Source of the DNA: Cupriavidus necator A5-1
Lineage (GTDB): Bacteria > Pseudomonadota > Gammaproteobacteria > Burkholderiales > Burkholderiaceae
Assembly (NCBI RefSeq): GCF_000744095.1
Contig: NZ_JQLI01000001.1
Coordinates: forward strand, 1,364,001 to 1,428,000
DNA: 64,000 nt
Direction of reading: 5' to 3'
Every line of letters starts with the position of its first letter. The stretch's first letter is position 1. Made by a program: the position numbers and the translations under genes. The notes beneath the pieces were generated by a model. That model was given only the letters and a program-made list of their open reading frames with translations. It was not told the DNA's origin and ran no database searches. Positions 26,580 to 35,039 of the stretch are shown here, one piece after another.

Positions 26580-27359
26580 CTATTGTTCCTCGCCGTGCCA
26601 CCCGAACGGGCTGACTTCTCGTATCAGCAACTCGCCCAGTTCCGCGCGACGCTTCGCCGGCATCCTCGAGTTGATCGCCGCGATACTAATCCCTGCATAG
26701 CTGTTGCGGGTGAGCGCGAACGCGCATCCTACACCACTCATTTCGACATGTGGATCCGCCGACTCCGAGTAACCGAGCTTTCGTGCGCGTGCGATCAGCT
26801 GGCGCAGCTGGCTTGCGCTGATACCGAGCCGGCTGTACTCCTTGCCATTTCTTGCGAGCATTTGTGCAATCTCTTCATCGGGCAGCATCGCCATGATTGA
26901 TGCACCCACTGCGCTGGTGGCGAGCAGTCGCCGAACGCCGACCTGCACGATGAAGGCCTTGACCGGATAATCGCCTTCCTCTCGGCACAGGCACACGGCG
27001 AAATCGCCGCTGCGCACGAGCAGGAATACCGTGTCACCGGTCTGGCGAGCCAGCCGCTGCATCACCGGGCGAAAACGATCGCTTACGCTAGACAGCCCAG
27101 CGGACGAGAACCCCCATTGCAGAGCTTCGATCCCGAGCCGGTAGAGCTTAGTGGTGCCGATGCGCTCGACGAAGCCCTCTTCGATCAGACACGTCAGCAG
27201 ACGATGGGTGGTCGAGCGATCAAGCCCTGACACCGCGATCAGATCGCGGAGCCGGATGCCGGAGCCATGGTTGGCGCCGACATGCCGCAGCAGCGACAGG
27301 GCTCTGGCGGCACTTTGCGTGCCGGCCACGGGGGCCAAAGCAGTCTTTTTCTCATCCAT
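26580..27359 (-). CDS. IclR-family transcriptional regulator
   Basis: About 259 residues from the ATG at 27359 (MDEKKTALAP); an earlier in-frame ATG at 27449 adds non-conserved text. Helix-turn-helix at residues 15-75 (SAARALSLLRHVGANHGSGI, GLDRSTTHRLLTCLIEEGFV), effector domain thereafter (GDTVFLLVRSGDFAVCLCRE, ATSAVGASIMAMLPDEE, ISIAAINSRMPAKRRAEL). It converges on the first IclR gene and is divergent from the alpha/beta hydrolase at 27536, so the hydrolase cluster is its probable target. Confidence 0.92.
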   Translation of the reverse strand: MDEKKTALAPVAGTQSAARALSLLRHVGANHGSGIRLRDLIAVSGLDRSTTHRLLTCLIEEGFVERIGTTKLYRLGIEALQWGFSSAGLSSVSDRFRPVMQRLARQTGDTVFLLVRSGDFAVCLCREEGDYPVKAFIVQVGVRRLLATSAVGASIMAMLPDEEIAQMLARNGKEYSRLGISASQLRQLIARARKLGYSESADPHVEMSGVGCAFALTRNSYAGISIAAINSRMPAKRRAELGELLIREVSPFGWHGEEQ

Positions 27360-27535
27360 TGAGCAAATATAGCAAATTCCACTTGTATGCCGAAAGTCCG
27401 TCCCTTGTAATCGCGACAAACGGGGCCGTCGGTCGCTGGCACTAACCATCGGGATGATGGTGATTCGGTGAACGCGCTGTCATGACAAGCAGGGAACAAC
27501 GCGCGACGCCCCACTCTAGTCGAACGGAGGCTGCA

Positions 27536-28243
27536 TTGAATCGCATCAGACTATGGCTGCTGCCGGGCATGATGAACACCGCCAGCGTGTGGGACCCGGT
27601 CGCCGCCGAACTCAGCGATGTGGCGGACATCAGCGTTGCGGATCTGAGCTGGCAGACCAGCATTGCCGAGATGGCGCAGAGCGTGCTGGCGCAGCAGCAA
27701 GGGCGCTTCGCGCTGGCCGGCTTTTCGATGGGAGGCTACGTCGCGCAGGAAATCGTGGCGCAGGCGCCATCGCGCGTGTCCCACCTCGCGCTGCTCGGTA
27801 CGTCCATGCGGGCCGAGAGTCCAGAACAGACGGCCGGCCGCAAGACGCTGCTCGACGCAGTCCAGACGGATTTCTCAGCGCTGACACACAAATTGCTGGC
27901 GCTTAATCTCCATCCCACGCATGCCGGGGACAGCGTCCCGGCCCAAGCGCTGCGCACGATGTTCGAAACGCTTGGTCCCGACGTCTTCGCTCGCCAGATC
28001 CGCGCCATCATGTCCCGGCACGATACGCGTGCTGCGTTGCTTGCGGCGCAGATGCCAGTCGCCGCCATCTGCGGACGCGAAGATCGCGTTGTACCGCCTG
28101 CATTGTCTGCGGAAATCGCCGCGCAGGTACCGGGCGCCAGCCTGACCTGGATCGAACAGGCGGGACATATGGCGCCGCTCGAACGACCCTCAGCAGTTGC
28201 CAGTGCTTTACGGGAGTTGCTGCGGGAGCGAGGCGCCGCGTAG
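27536..28243 (+). CDS. Alpha/beta-hydrolase
   Basis: About 235 residues from a TTG at 27536, which is preceded by GGAGG at the right distance; an in-frame ATG at 27482 has no ribosome site. The alpha/beta-hydrolase fold is clear: oxyanion loop LLPGMMNTASVWDPV, nucleophile elbow GFSMGG, acid strand AAICGREDRVVPP and catalytic His in EQAGHMAPLERP. Hydrolases of this type act on esters or on carbon-carbon bonds of ring-cleavage products. It is followed in the same direction by a limonene-epoxide-hydrolase-fold protein and an SDR. Confidence 0.88.
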   Translation: MNRIRLWLLPGMMNTASVWDPVAAELSDVADISVADLSWQTSIAEMAQSVLAQQQGRFALAGFSMGGYVAQEIVAQAPSRVSHLALLGTSMRAESPEQTAGRKTLLDAVQTDFSALTHKLLALNLHPTHAGDSVPAQALRTMFETLGPDVFARQIRAIMSRHDTRAALLAAQMPVAAICGREDRVVPPALSAEIAAQVPGASLTWIEQAGHMAPLERPSAVASALRELLRERGAA

Positions 28244-28453
28244 TGCCGCCGTTTTCTCGACATACGAGATATTTTTCAGATTGATCTGGATAAACAGCAC
28301 AGCAATCGCTGTAATTCAACTGCAAAGACCCTCGCCCGCGGGGCTAGCAGCATTCGATAGCAGCAGAATTCGCGGGCGCGAGACCACGCAGGACCAGCGG
28401 CCAGTCAGGGACGACAGCCGGCAATTCAACCGATAACGAAAAGAGGAATCCAG

Positions 28454-28864
28454 ATGGTCGCATCCACACTTTCCGCCGAACAGAAGAAAGATGTCTTTAG
28501 GGAAATGACACAAGCCTGGGAAGCAAAGGATTGGCAAAAGTGCGCCAGCCTGTTCGCCCCGGACGGCGTGCTGCATTCGGTGATGCTGGACCCTTGCGTG
28601 GGGCGGCAAGCATTCCTGGAGCGCATCGAGAAAGCGGCGAAACCTAACAAGCATGTCAAGCTGCATATCCAGCGCATGGGTACTGCCGACGAGGCGCTCA
28701 TCGTGGAGCGGATCGACGAAATCATCATTGACGGCGTTAGTCGTTCGGTTCCGACGGTCGGCATCCTCGAGTTCGACGGCGCGCTGATCTCGCTGTGGCG
28801 GGAGTACTACGACCGTCCTACGCTGCTGAAGGCCCTCGGCCTGAGCGCCGATCCTCACGCGTAA
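28454..28864 (+). CDS. SnoaL/limonene-epoxide-hydrolase-fold protein
   Basis: A 136-residue cystatin-like alpha+beta cone. By eye it aligns with limonene-1,2-epoxide hydrolase: the R-x-D pair (R86, D88 in VERIDEI) and a second Asp at 120 (LWREYYD) are where that enzyme has Arg99, Asp101 and Asp132. The Tyr and Asn that complete its water-activating site appear as Leu40 and Ser42, so hydrolase activity is uncertain and an isomerase or binding role is possible. AGAGGAATCCAG gives a good ribosome site. It sits 210 bases after the alpha/beta hydrolase and 55 before the SDR. Confidence 0.75.
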   Translation: MVASTLSAEQKKDVFREMTQAWEAKDWQKCASLFAPDGVLHSVMLDPCVGRQAFLERIEKAAKPNKHVKLHIQRMGTADEALIVERIDEIIIDGVSRSVPTVGILEFDGALISLWREYYDRPTLLKALGLSADPHA

Positions 28865-28919
28865 GGCTGATCCGCGGCACCGCACAACGCATTCCAGCTC
28901 AACTATCAGTTCCAGTATC

Positions 28920-29915
28920 ATGGCCAAGACCCCACTCAAGAAGATCATCGCGTTCTATTGCCGCTTCACGCCGAGCTACAGTGCGATCGGCTATCACGCG
29001 CGCCGCTTGTTCTGGCGCCGGATCAACCCGGATTTCCGCGGGCAAACCTGGCTGGTCACTGGTGGCTCGGAAGGGATCGGCGCCTCCGCTGCCCGGCAAG
29101 CCGTGGCGGCCGGCGCTACCGTCATCTGCGTGGCGCGAGACACCGCCAAGCTGAAGGCGTTCGCCGCCTCGGTGACGCGACCGGAAGCGTTACAGATCGA
29201 GACAGCGGACTTCTCACTGCAGGCTGACGTCTGGGCGCTGGTTGACCGCCTGGAGCAGCGCGGGGTGCGCATCGATGTGGCGGTCAACAATGTGGGCATC
29301 CAGAAGCGGGACCAGATCATCACCCGAGAGGGGCTCGAGACCTCGTTTGCCACAAACATTCTCGGCCACTATCTGCTGTTGCGCGAATTGCTGGGACGCA
29401 AGATGCTGCGCGAACATGCCACCGTGATCGAGGTGGCGTCGGGCGGCATGTACAACCACGCGATGGTGGTCGACGATCTCAATATCACCGGCCCCGGCTA
29501 TCTCGGCGTGCGCGCCTACGGCCTTGCTAAGCGCGCGCAGATGATGCTCATGACGCATTGGCGTGCGGCCTTCGCCGACACCGGGAGGTGCTTCTATGCG
29601 ATGCACCCCGGGTGGGTCAATACGGCCAGCGTCAACCGCTCGATGCCGCGCTTCGTGGCCATCCTCAAATCCGTTCTGCGTGACCATCAGAAGGGCGCCG
29701 ACACCATCGTCTGGTTGGCCAGCCGCCGGCCGGAGCAGGTACGCCCCGAGGCGATCTGGTTCGATCGCAAGGAGCGGCGCCCGCATATCTACGCACATAC
29801 ACCTAAGTCCACTGCGACACCGTCCGATGTAGTGGCCAAGCTCGAATCGCTGGTGCTTGCGCGCGGCGATTCTGAAATTGTGAACTTGGCGTCAGTGAAT
29901 TCGGTAGAAATCTAA
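28920..29915 (+). CDS. SDR-family oxidoreductase (DHRS12/retinol-dehydrogenase-like)
   Basis: A 331-residue short-chain dehydrogenase with an extra N-terminal segment (about 40 residues, partly hydrophobic and basic) before the Rossmann fold, as in the DHRS12-like group. Nucleotide site TGGSEGIG, NNVG motif (VAVNNVGIQKRD), catalytic Ser region VIEVASGGMYN and YGLAKRAQ with the Tyr-Lys pair. The long C-terminus (KERRPHIYAHT...) is also typical. Possible role: oxidation or reduction of an alcohol or ketone handled by the neighbouring hydrolase and epoxide-hydrolase-fold protein. Confidence 0.88.
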   Translation: MAKTPLKKIIAFYCRFTPSYSAIGYHARRLFWRRINPDFRGQTWLVTGGSEGIGASAARQAVAAGATVICVARDTAKLKAFAASVTRPEALQIETADFSLQADVWALVDRLEQRGVRIDVAVNNVGIQKRDQIITREGLETSFATNILGHYLLLRELLGRKMLREHATVIEVASGGMYNHAMVVDDLNITGPGYLGVRAYGLAKRAQMMLMTHWRAAFADTGRCFYAMHPGWVNTASVNRSMPRFVAILKSVLRDHQKGADTIVWLASRRPEQVRPEAIWFDRKERRPHIYAHTPKSTATPSDVVAKLESLVLARGDSEIVNLASVNSVEI

Positions 29916-30087
29916 GCCGTCGTAGGGAAGGTCCAGTTCCTGAAGAGACAGTGGAGACACCGGCAGATGTGGACATTTTTCACGCCGATTGCTCCGCTAT
30001 GCCGGCCAAACGTCTTTGAATTCAGTGACAAGTCAAGTTCGAATGAGCTGTTGCTGGGCTTGCGCGACGGGCGTTTCAGCCGGTCGA

Positions 30088-30230
30088 TTAGTAGCGACGA
30101 ACGCCGACCGTAGCGCCGGTCTGGTTCTCTATTGGCCGTGCTAGTTCTGTGCTGTCAGTTCCGGCATCCGTATAGAGAGCCGCTCCAGTCAGGGTGAAGG
30201 CAGGGATGAGCTTGTACAGCGCTCCGAGTC
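30088..30230 (-). pseudogene. Porin C-terminal remnant
   Basis: About 46 codons read LYKLIPAFTLTGAALY, then ENQTGATVGVRRY followed by TAA at 30088-30090. This is the last beta-strands of a burkholderial porin, with the terminal aromatic residue. A TGA at about 30231 precedes it and no start or signal peptide is present. It is not a copy of the porin at 14479-15552. Confidence 0.65.
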
Positions 30231-30416
30231 AGTAGGGATTGTCGTGGCAGGCCGTACGTCGCGCATCCAGTGGTTGCCGGCGAACGCCTTGGCCGCGCTA
30301 ATGGCATACGAGACGCCAATCGGGGCGCTTGGCGGCCATGCCCTCAGAACCAGTGTGCTGCCCTCGAACCGGGAGGAAGCCGTTAATAACCCGGGATGCA
30401 TTCGCTGGAGTTATAG

Positions 30417-30558
30417 AAGCCGCAATGGACTTACCGACAATAATGATGGCCAGCACGCCCAGCACATGTACCGGCAATTTCACCAGGATGGACGGCTCGA
30501 ACATCCCCACCGATACGAAAAAGAGCACAGAGAAAGCATTAGCAACGAATCGTCTCAT
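30417..30558 (-). pseudogene. CPA2 (KefB/YbaL-type) cation-proton antiporter fragment
   Basis: About 47 codons match the sixth-to-eighth membrane helices of KefB/YbaL-type antiporters: NAFSVLFFVSVGMFEPSIL and LPVHVLGVLAIIIVGKSIAA. After that the frame loses similarity and soon stops; upstream a TGA abuts the ATG at 30558. The remaining 500 or more residues of such a transporter are absent. Confidence 0.65.
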
Positions 30559-31133
30559 ACGTCACGACTACACCGCGCAACTGATGCAGCGGCGGGAAAA
30601 CGATGACCAACCGTGATAGAGCGATCTTGCCTTCCTCATCGCCCCATTTGGCGCAACGGGGCCAGCAACCTGACGCCGATCCGGCCGGCAAGGTGGGCAA
30701 ACCCCACAGCATATGGTATAAGTGAAGTCAGTCTCCGCATCCGGGCCGGGCAAGCAGCCCTGCAAGTCGAGCGGCGAAACCGAATATAGGGGGGCACTTA
30801 GCCCCACCGGAAGCCGGCCAACAGTGGCTCGGCGCACAACAACCGTCCTCCAGCAAACGTAGCGACCGAATGCACTCTGTACAGATCCGCACCGCCAACC
30901 GCCAGCATGCCAAGCATGTTGCGGCTGCGCGTGCCTGTGCACAGCAACGCGGCCTCGCCGCCCTGCAAGTCAGGGTCGCCCAACAGTTCCATCTTCCCGC
31001 CGTGCTTCTCTTAGCCGTGCGGGGAATCAGGGACTAGCCCACAGTCCGGATCTGATCTCCCTGCACGGCACATTGCCCGGGGGCCGCAAGCATCGATGGC
31101 GGCCCACTGTTCAACGTGCAAATGGGAGAGAGC

Positions 31134-31232
31134 ATGCCGACGATCAGCCGCAAGACCTTAGTCATCTATCGTAGGACACTCTGCGCAATGGGGGCGATGG
31201 CCGTCCTCTACATTGCCCTCAATCTCGATTGA
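31134..31232 (+). CDS. Possible small membrane protein (32 residues)
   Basis: ATG at 31134 follows GGGAGAGAGC, a strong ribosome site. The frame encodes 32 residues: a basic start (TISRKTLVIYRRT) and a hydrophobic run (LCAMGAMAVLYIALNL) long enough for one membrane helix, then TGA. The layout (positive inside, single helix) is like many bacterial small membrane proteins, but the region is eroded and chance cannot be excluded. Confidence 0.3.
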   Translation: MPTISRKTLVIYRRTLCAMGAMAVLYIALNLD

Positions 31233-31381
31233 TCAGACGCCGATACCGCTCGGATTAAATTCTGATCCAATGCGCGCCGGCCGGTCGTCCGGCGCGCAGA
31301 CTCCTTCGCACCAAATCCTTTGGCCGGCGCCGGACTTGTCCGTCGCACAACGGCCCTAGCCAGCTTACGAGCTACACCTTC

Positions 31382-32251
31382 ATGGCCATGGAGCTCTCTC
31401 AGAATTTTGTCAAAGCCAAACGCCCCTGCGCGGATGGATACAAATGGTTCCTGCGCAACCGCCACGGTGGAAGCGACTACCAGCGCCTGCTCGATGCGCT
31501 GGTCCAGGCTGACCGCGTCGGCGATGCGTGCTGGCTGCTCGACCAGTTCGGCCCGACAGACACCATCCTCACGCTGGATGCGCTCGATGCCAAGGCGCTG
31601 GTTTTCGCCGGCACCGTAATCGTGCGCGGCGTCATCGATGTCGAGTCAGTGATCAGGGCCGGGTGCAGCATCCGCGTCGGTGCGGGCATCCGGGCCGGCA
31701 TTTCCATCGTCGCCGGCGAGAACATCGACAGCGCGGGCAATCTCTACAGCGGCGGCACCATCGAAGCCGGCGGCGACGTCAAGGCCAACTGGGGCATCGA
31801 AGCCGAGACAGAAATCGACTGCAAGGGCAATGTCCGCGCTGGCTGGGATGTCACCGCCGGCGAGCGCATATCGGTGAGCGGCAACCTGCGAGCCGGGGAG
31901 AACATCGTGGCGCAAGGCGCTATCCGCTGCGGTCAGGGCATCAAGGCGGGTGGGAATATCGAAGGCCAGCACGACATCGTCGCCGGTTGCGGCATCGAGG
32001 CTGGCGGCGCAATCCGTGCCGGCCAGCACCTGGTGGCGGGCTGGGGCATCAAGGCCAGGGAGACCATCGCCGCCGAAGGCGCCATCAAGGCCGGCGAAGG
32101 CGTGCAGACCGAGGAAGACATCCTGACCGGGCCGGGCTACGGCATCTACGCCGGCCTGAACGTGCGCGTCGACGCCTGGGAAGATAGCGCTCGTATTGTC
32201 GCCAAGCAGAAGCCTTCCACACTGGTGTGCGGAAGCTGGCAGCCGCGCTGA
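31382..32251 (+). CDS. Glycine/alanine-rich repeat protein, beta-helix-like (bactofilin/FapA-like pattern)
   Basis: A 289-residue protein. Residues 1-70 are helical (DYQRLLDALVQADRVGDACW). From about 75 to 262 the chain is a series of short imperfect repeats of the form IxAGxxIxAGGxI, for example IRAGISIVAGENI, IEAGGDVKANWGI, IKAGGNIEGQHDI and IKAGEGVQTEEDI. The spacing of Ile/Val and Gly every 6-7 residues predicts a right- or left-handed beta-helix, as in bactofilins and DUF342/FapA proteins. No signal peptide or membrane helix. I do not know its function. It is followed by a two-helix membrane protein at 32317. Confidence 0.7.
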   Translation: MAMELSQNFVKAKRPCADGYKWFLRNRHGGSDYQRLLDALVQADRVGDACWLLDQFGPTDTILTLDALDAKALVFAGTVIVRGVIDVESVIRAGCSIRVGAGIRAGISIVAGENIDSAGNLYSGGTIEAGGDVKANWGIEAETEIDCKGNVRAGWDVTAGERISVSGNLRAGENIVAQGAIRCGQGIKAGGNIEGQHDIVAGCGIEAGGAIRAGQHLVAGWGIKARETIAAEGAIKAGEGVQTEEDILTGPGYGIYAGLNVRVDAWEDSARIVAKQKPSTLVCGSWQPR

Positions 32252-32316
32252 GGCACGGCCGCTGTGGATCGCATGACTCACTTAACTCTGAAGAGTCACA
32301 GGAGCAAGTAGTCGTT

Positions 32317-32493
32317 ATGGTAGGTATAGGGTGTGTATTGGCCGCAATGGGCCTCGCTGCACTCGTCGCGGCGATACAGGCAAGGCGAGCGGGCGAGTCG
32401 TTCCGGGATGTGCGATTGCTGACTGGCGTGTCGGCGGCCTGTGCTTTGGCAGGCCTGATGCTCGCGATGGACCTGATGGGATGGAACGGGTAG
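32317..32493 (+). CDS. Small two-helix membrane protein, hypothetical
   Basis: Fifty-eight residues from the ATG at 32317, with AGGAG upstream at a slightly long distance. Two hydrophobic segments (VGIGCVLAAMGLAALVAAI and LLTGVSAACALAGLMLAM) flank a short charged loop (QARRAGESFRDVR). No family recognised. It lies 65 bases after the repeat-protein gene, in the same direction, and could be co-transcribed. Confidence 0.5.
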   Translation: MVGIGCVLAAMGLAALVAAIQARRAGESFRDVRLLTGVSAACALAGLMLAMDLMGWNG

Positions 32494-32717
32494 CTGGCGT
32501 GCAGTCTGCGGCAAGGATCTCCCTGCCTTCAAAGATTGTGTGCAGCGATCTGTTCTGGCCCATCCCGGCCGCGGTGGCCCCGAGGGCATCACGGACAGCA
32601 ACGCCCTCTTTCGTCTTCACGCCCGCACTTGTGCCAACTGCGATCTCCGCCAAGGTCAAGTCCCCGCCTGTGGTGGGGGCTTAACCAAAGCGGCGCCACC
32701 CTGATCTTTGTAAAGCA

Positions 32718-33110
32718 TCAATGGATGCGTTCGGGCTCCATGACTTCCTCGACCGTGATTTCAAGAACGTTCAGGCTCTCAGGTACGGCGACACGGACAT
32801 GCTGGCCCTCGTGCAAACCAAACAGTGCCATACCCGCCGGCGACAGGATCGACAGCTTGCCCTGGCGATAGTCGGCGTCCTCAGGGTACACAATGCGCCA
32901 GAGAAGATGCTCACGATGCTGCGCTTCGATGCATAAAAAGGGGGTATGCAGCGTGATGGCCTTGGCCGGCAGGCTGGTGTGCGTGCAGACGATTGCTTGA
33001 TCAATTATTTCACGCAGGGACTGCCGCTTGTGCGTTGGCAACGCCTGATCCACCACAAGAGAATTGAGCCGCTCGACGTGGGCCCTTGTAAGGAAAATTG
33101 TCTTTCGCAT
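32718..33110 (-). CDS. rnk: Rnk-like nucleoside diphosphate kinase regulator (GreA/GreB C-terminal family)
   Basis: A 130-residue protein with the Rnk plan: a short coiled N-terminal part (TRAHVERLNSLVV) followed by the GreA/GreB C-terminal FKBP-like domain (EHLLWRIVYPEDADYRQGKLSILSPAGMALFGLHEGQHV). Rnk binds RNA polymerase near the secondary channel and affects nucleotide pools and stress responses. Length is normal. It stands alone on the minus strand, downstream of eroded DNA. Confidence 0.88.
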   Translation of the reverse strand: MRKTIFLTRAHVERLNSLVVDQALPTHKRQSLREIIDQAIVCTHTSLPAKAITLHTPFLCIEAQHREHLLWRIVYPEDADYRQGKLSILSPAGMALFGLHEGQHVRVAVPESLNVLEITVEEVMEPERIH

Positions 33111-33966
33111 CGCAAACTCCGCGCATCACTGTGAATCCACTCGCCAAGGAACTGTCCCTGGCTCCAGGGGAATGAGTTTCGGCCCGGAGCTCTGCAGACA
33201 GTACCAAACGGTGTCAGGCAGAGTGCCGGGCGGCACGGAGCATTGCGGCAGTCGCCGCGCGAAGGAGCAGGAATGTGCGTTTCACGGAAATACGGGCGCG
33301 AAAGTGAAAATCCTCACAGCCATCATTTAAACAGGGTTCGCATCTCAAGGGAAGCCATGAGGGCCGGGCGGCTCACAGCGCCAAGACAAGGATACCGGCA
33401 GCCGGTTTGCCCTTTTTCCAGGAAATGGATAAGATGACCGAATAGTCAACGGCTCGTTTTTGGTCTTCTGCTGAGGAACCAGGCAATGGATACGGTGGTG
33501 CAGTATTTCTGCCAATTCGGGTTATCAGGCATGAAGCGACAGCCGGTATCGCAGATAGTAGCCTTGCCGTTACAAATTGGCGCTGCAATGAAGGTCTCGC
33601 GCTCCTACAGCACGAGGCAGTCGCGGTATGGAGCGACTCTCGCCTGCCTCTAATTGTTCCGGAGCTTGCTGGGCACGCGATTAAAGCGCCCAACAAGCTC
33701 CGGAATCCCCCACCTTGCATTTCTTTTTCCGTATTGGTCATCCAATCAATGGGGTCGCCCTGTTGAATTTCGATTGACCATTGGCTTGCGGTCAAAGATG
33801 ACTGTTGCTTCCATGCAGCGGGCACATGTGCGAGGAGCATTCATGCATTTTCCTTGACCATCGGGCAGCAAGCCGGCTGAATCCGCTTTCCCGTGGCGGG
33901 ATCGCACGCCGGCCCCATCCCCATCAGCACGCAGAAAAAATGGCGTGTGCTTACAGGAGTGTGATC
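33111..33966. other. Spacer with a long hairpin and no clear gene
   Basis: About 850 bases between rnk and a phasin-like ORF. A minus-strand frame at 33373-33840 (155 codons) has no family text and poor codon usage. The striking element is the hairpin at 33657-33705, listed separately. I see nothing else. Confidence 0.4.
33657..33705. repeat. 18-bp inverted repeat (stem-loop)
   Basis: Arms TTCCGGAGCTTGCTGGGC (33657-33674) and GCCCAACAAGCTCCGGAA (33688-33705) pair at 17 of 18 positions around a 13-base loop. On the plus strand it is followed, after a C-rich stretch, by TTTCTTTTT at about 33720, too far for a standard terminator. No gene ends at it on either strand. It may be a displaced terminator, an RNA structure or a mobile-element end. 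Confidence 0.6.
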
Positions 33967-34260
33967 GTGAATTCACTAGCCATACACCATATTTCCATAA
34001 CGCAGCGGACGAACCTTGAAGTCTTGCGAGGCATGGCGGACATGGTAGGTCTCATGGACCAAGCTTTTGCTCACTTTGAGAAGCTGCTCGAATGGAATCT
34101 TCAGCTGGTCCCCTTCTCGCTGCAAGGATCCAGTGAGTGCACGAAGCGGATGTTTGCAATGGGCAGGCCGCAGGATCTCCTGGCAATGCAGATCGCTCTG
34201 ATGCAGTTCGCAAGCGGGCAAGCCTTCACATGCCAGCCCGCTTTGTCGATTCGATCGTGA
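33967..34260 (+). CDS. Phasin-family protein, short or truncated
   Basis: Ninety-seven residues from a GTG at 33967 with AGGAG seven bases upstream. The helical text NLEVLRGMADMVGLMDQAF, then LLEWNLQLVPFSLQ and QDLLAMQIALMQFASGQA is that of PhaP-like phasins, which coat polyhydroxyalkanoate granules. Typical phasins have about 180 residues; here the frame ends after CQPALSIRS, soon after the QxLLALQ box, so the C-terminal half is missing. It converges on the reductase gene with four bases between the stop codons. It may be a pseudogene. Confidence 0.6.
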   Translation: MNSLAIHHISITQRTNLEVLRGMADMVGLMDQAFAHFEKLLEWNLQLVPFSLQGSSECTKRMFAMGRPQDLLAMQIALMQFASGQAFTCQPALSIRS

Positions 34261-34264
34261 TTCG

Positions 34265-34990
34265 CTAGTAGCCAAAAAATTCTTCACTGCGAATCGCATC
34301 GTCATTGACGCCAAGATCACTCAGGACATTGCGCATCGATTCCACCATGCCCGGTGGCCCGGCCACATAGTAGACCGGCGCGGCATATTCGCTGCAGGCC
34401 CTTCTGACCATGTCTTCGTCAATCTGGCCAGTGCTGCCGTCCCACGGCGACGCGGATTTCACTACCTGCGTCATTGTCGCAATTAAGTGGAAATACTTGT
34501 ATCTCTGTTCAAGCTGCGTGAGCTCGGCGAGAAATGCGGCATCTTCAGGTCGGCGATTGGCGTAAAGCAGCACAATGCGTTGCGGCAACTGCTCGCGCGC
34601 CGCCTGCCGCAGCATACTGACAAAGGGCGTGACACCAATGCCACCCGCAATGAGGACCGCAGGCCGTGCGCGATCGCCATGCAGGGTCAGGGACCCGAAC
34701 GGCCCTTCCAGCCTGACGATGGCGCCCACTGACAAGGATTTGAGCACCCGTTTGAACGGACTGTCGCGCATTCGCGTCGCAATGACCAGTTCGTCCTGAA
34801 ACGGTGCACTGACAAGGGAGAACGTGTGCCGCGCAGCGTAATGCGCCGAGGCCGGCGCAGGATCGGGAAGGACGAGGTCGACGGCCTGGCCGGGCTTGAA
34901 ATGGAAACCGGCTGGCTTTTCAAAATGGAATGCGAAGGTGCCGTCCGCGACTTGTTCGCATCCTTTCAGCCTTGATTCGTAGGTGCTCAT
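34265..34990 (-). CDS. FAD/NAD(P)-binding ferredoxin reductase-like oxidoreductase
   Basis: About 241 residues from the ATG at 34990 (GGGAG six bases upstream; another ATG directly precedes it). FNR-type fold: FAD site RHTFSLVSAP (RxxS motif), phosphate loop GPFGSLTLHG, and the NAD(P) domain with LIAGGIGVTPFVSMLR, LLYANRRPEDAAF and YYVAGPPGMVESM. The C-terminal aromatic (EEFFGY) stacks on FAD in this family. There is no fused ferredoxin domain. It is the last gene of the sigma factor-folE2 unit, 49 bases after folE2. It probably supplies electrons to an oxygenase or desaturase not present here. Confidence 0.9.
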   Translation of the reverse strand: MSTYESRLKGCEQVADGTFAFHFEKPAGFHFKPGQAVDLVLPDPAPASAHYAARHTFSLVSAPFQDELVIATRMRDSPFKRVLKSLSVGAIVRLEGPFGSLTLHGDRARPAVLIAGGIGVTPFVSMLRQAAREQLPQRIVLLYANRRPEDAAFLAELTQLEQRYKYFHLIATMTQVVKSASPWDGSTGQIDEDMVRRACSEYAAPVYYVAGPPGMVESMRNVLSDLGVNDDAIRSEEFFGY

Positions 34991-35039
34991 CATATGCTCC
35001 CGAGAATGGATTGCCTGGTCCGGCTGCTTGCGCCTTCCC

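Larger units (their letters stand above)
29916..31133. other. Eroded region containing gene fragments
   Basis: About 1.2 kb without an intact gene. The minus strand holds a porin tail (30088-30230) and a KefB-type antiporter fragment (30417-30558), listed separately. Another minus frame at 30798-30992 (MELLGDPDLQGGEAALLC...) has coding-like text but no family I recognise. The base composition is lower in GC than the flanking operons, and frames are broken by many stops. It looks like a graveyard left by deletions between the SDR gene and the repeat-protein gene. Confidence 0.5.

Noticed and set aside
33373..33840. A 155-codon minus-strand frame spanning the hairpin
   Set aside because: The hairpin lies within it, codon use is poor and no domain is visible.
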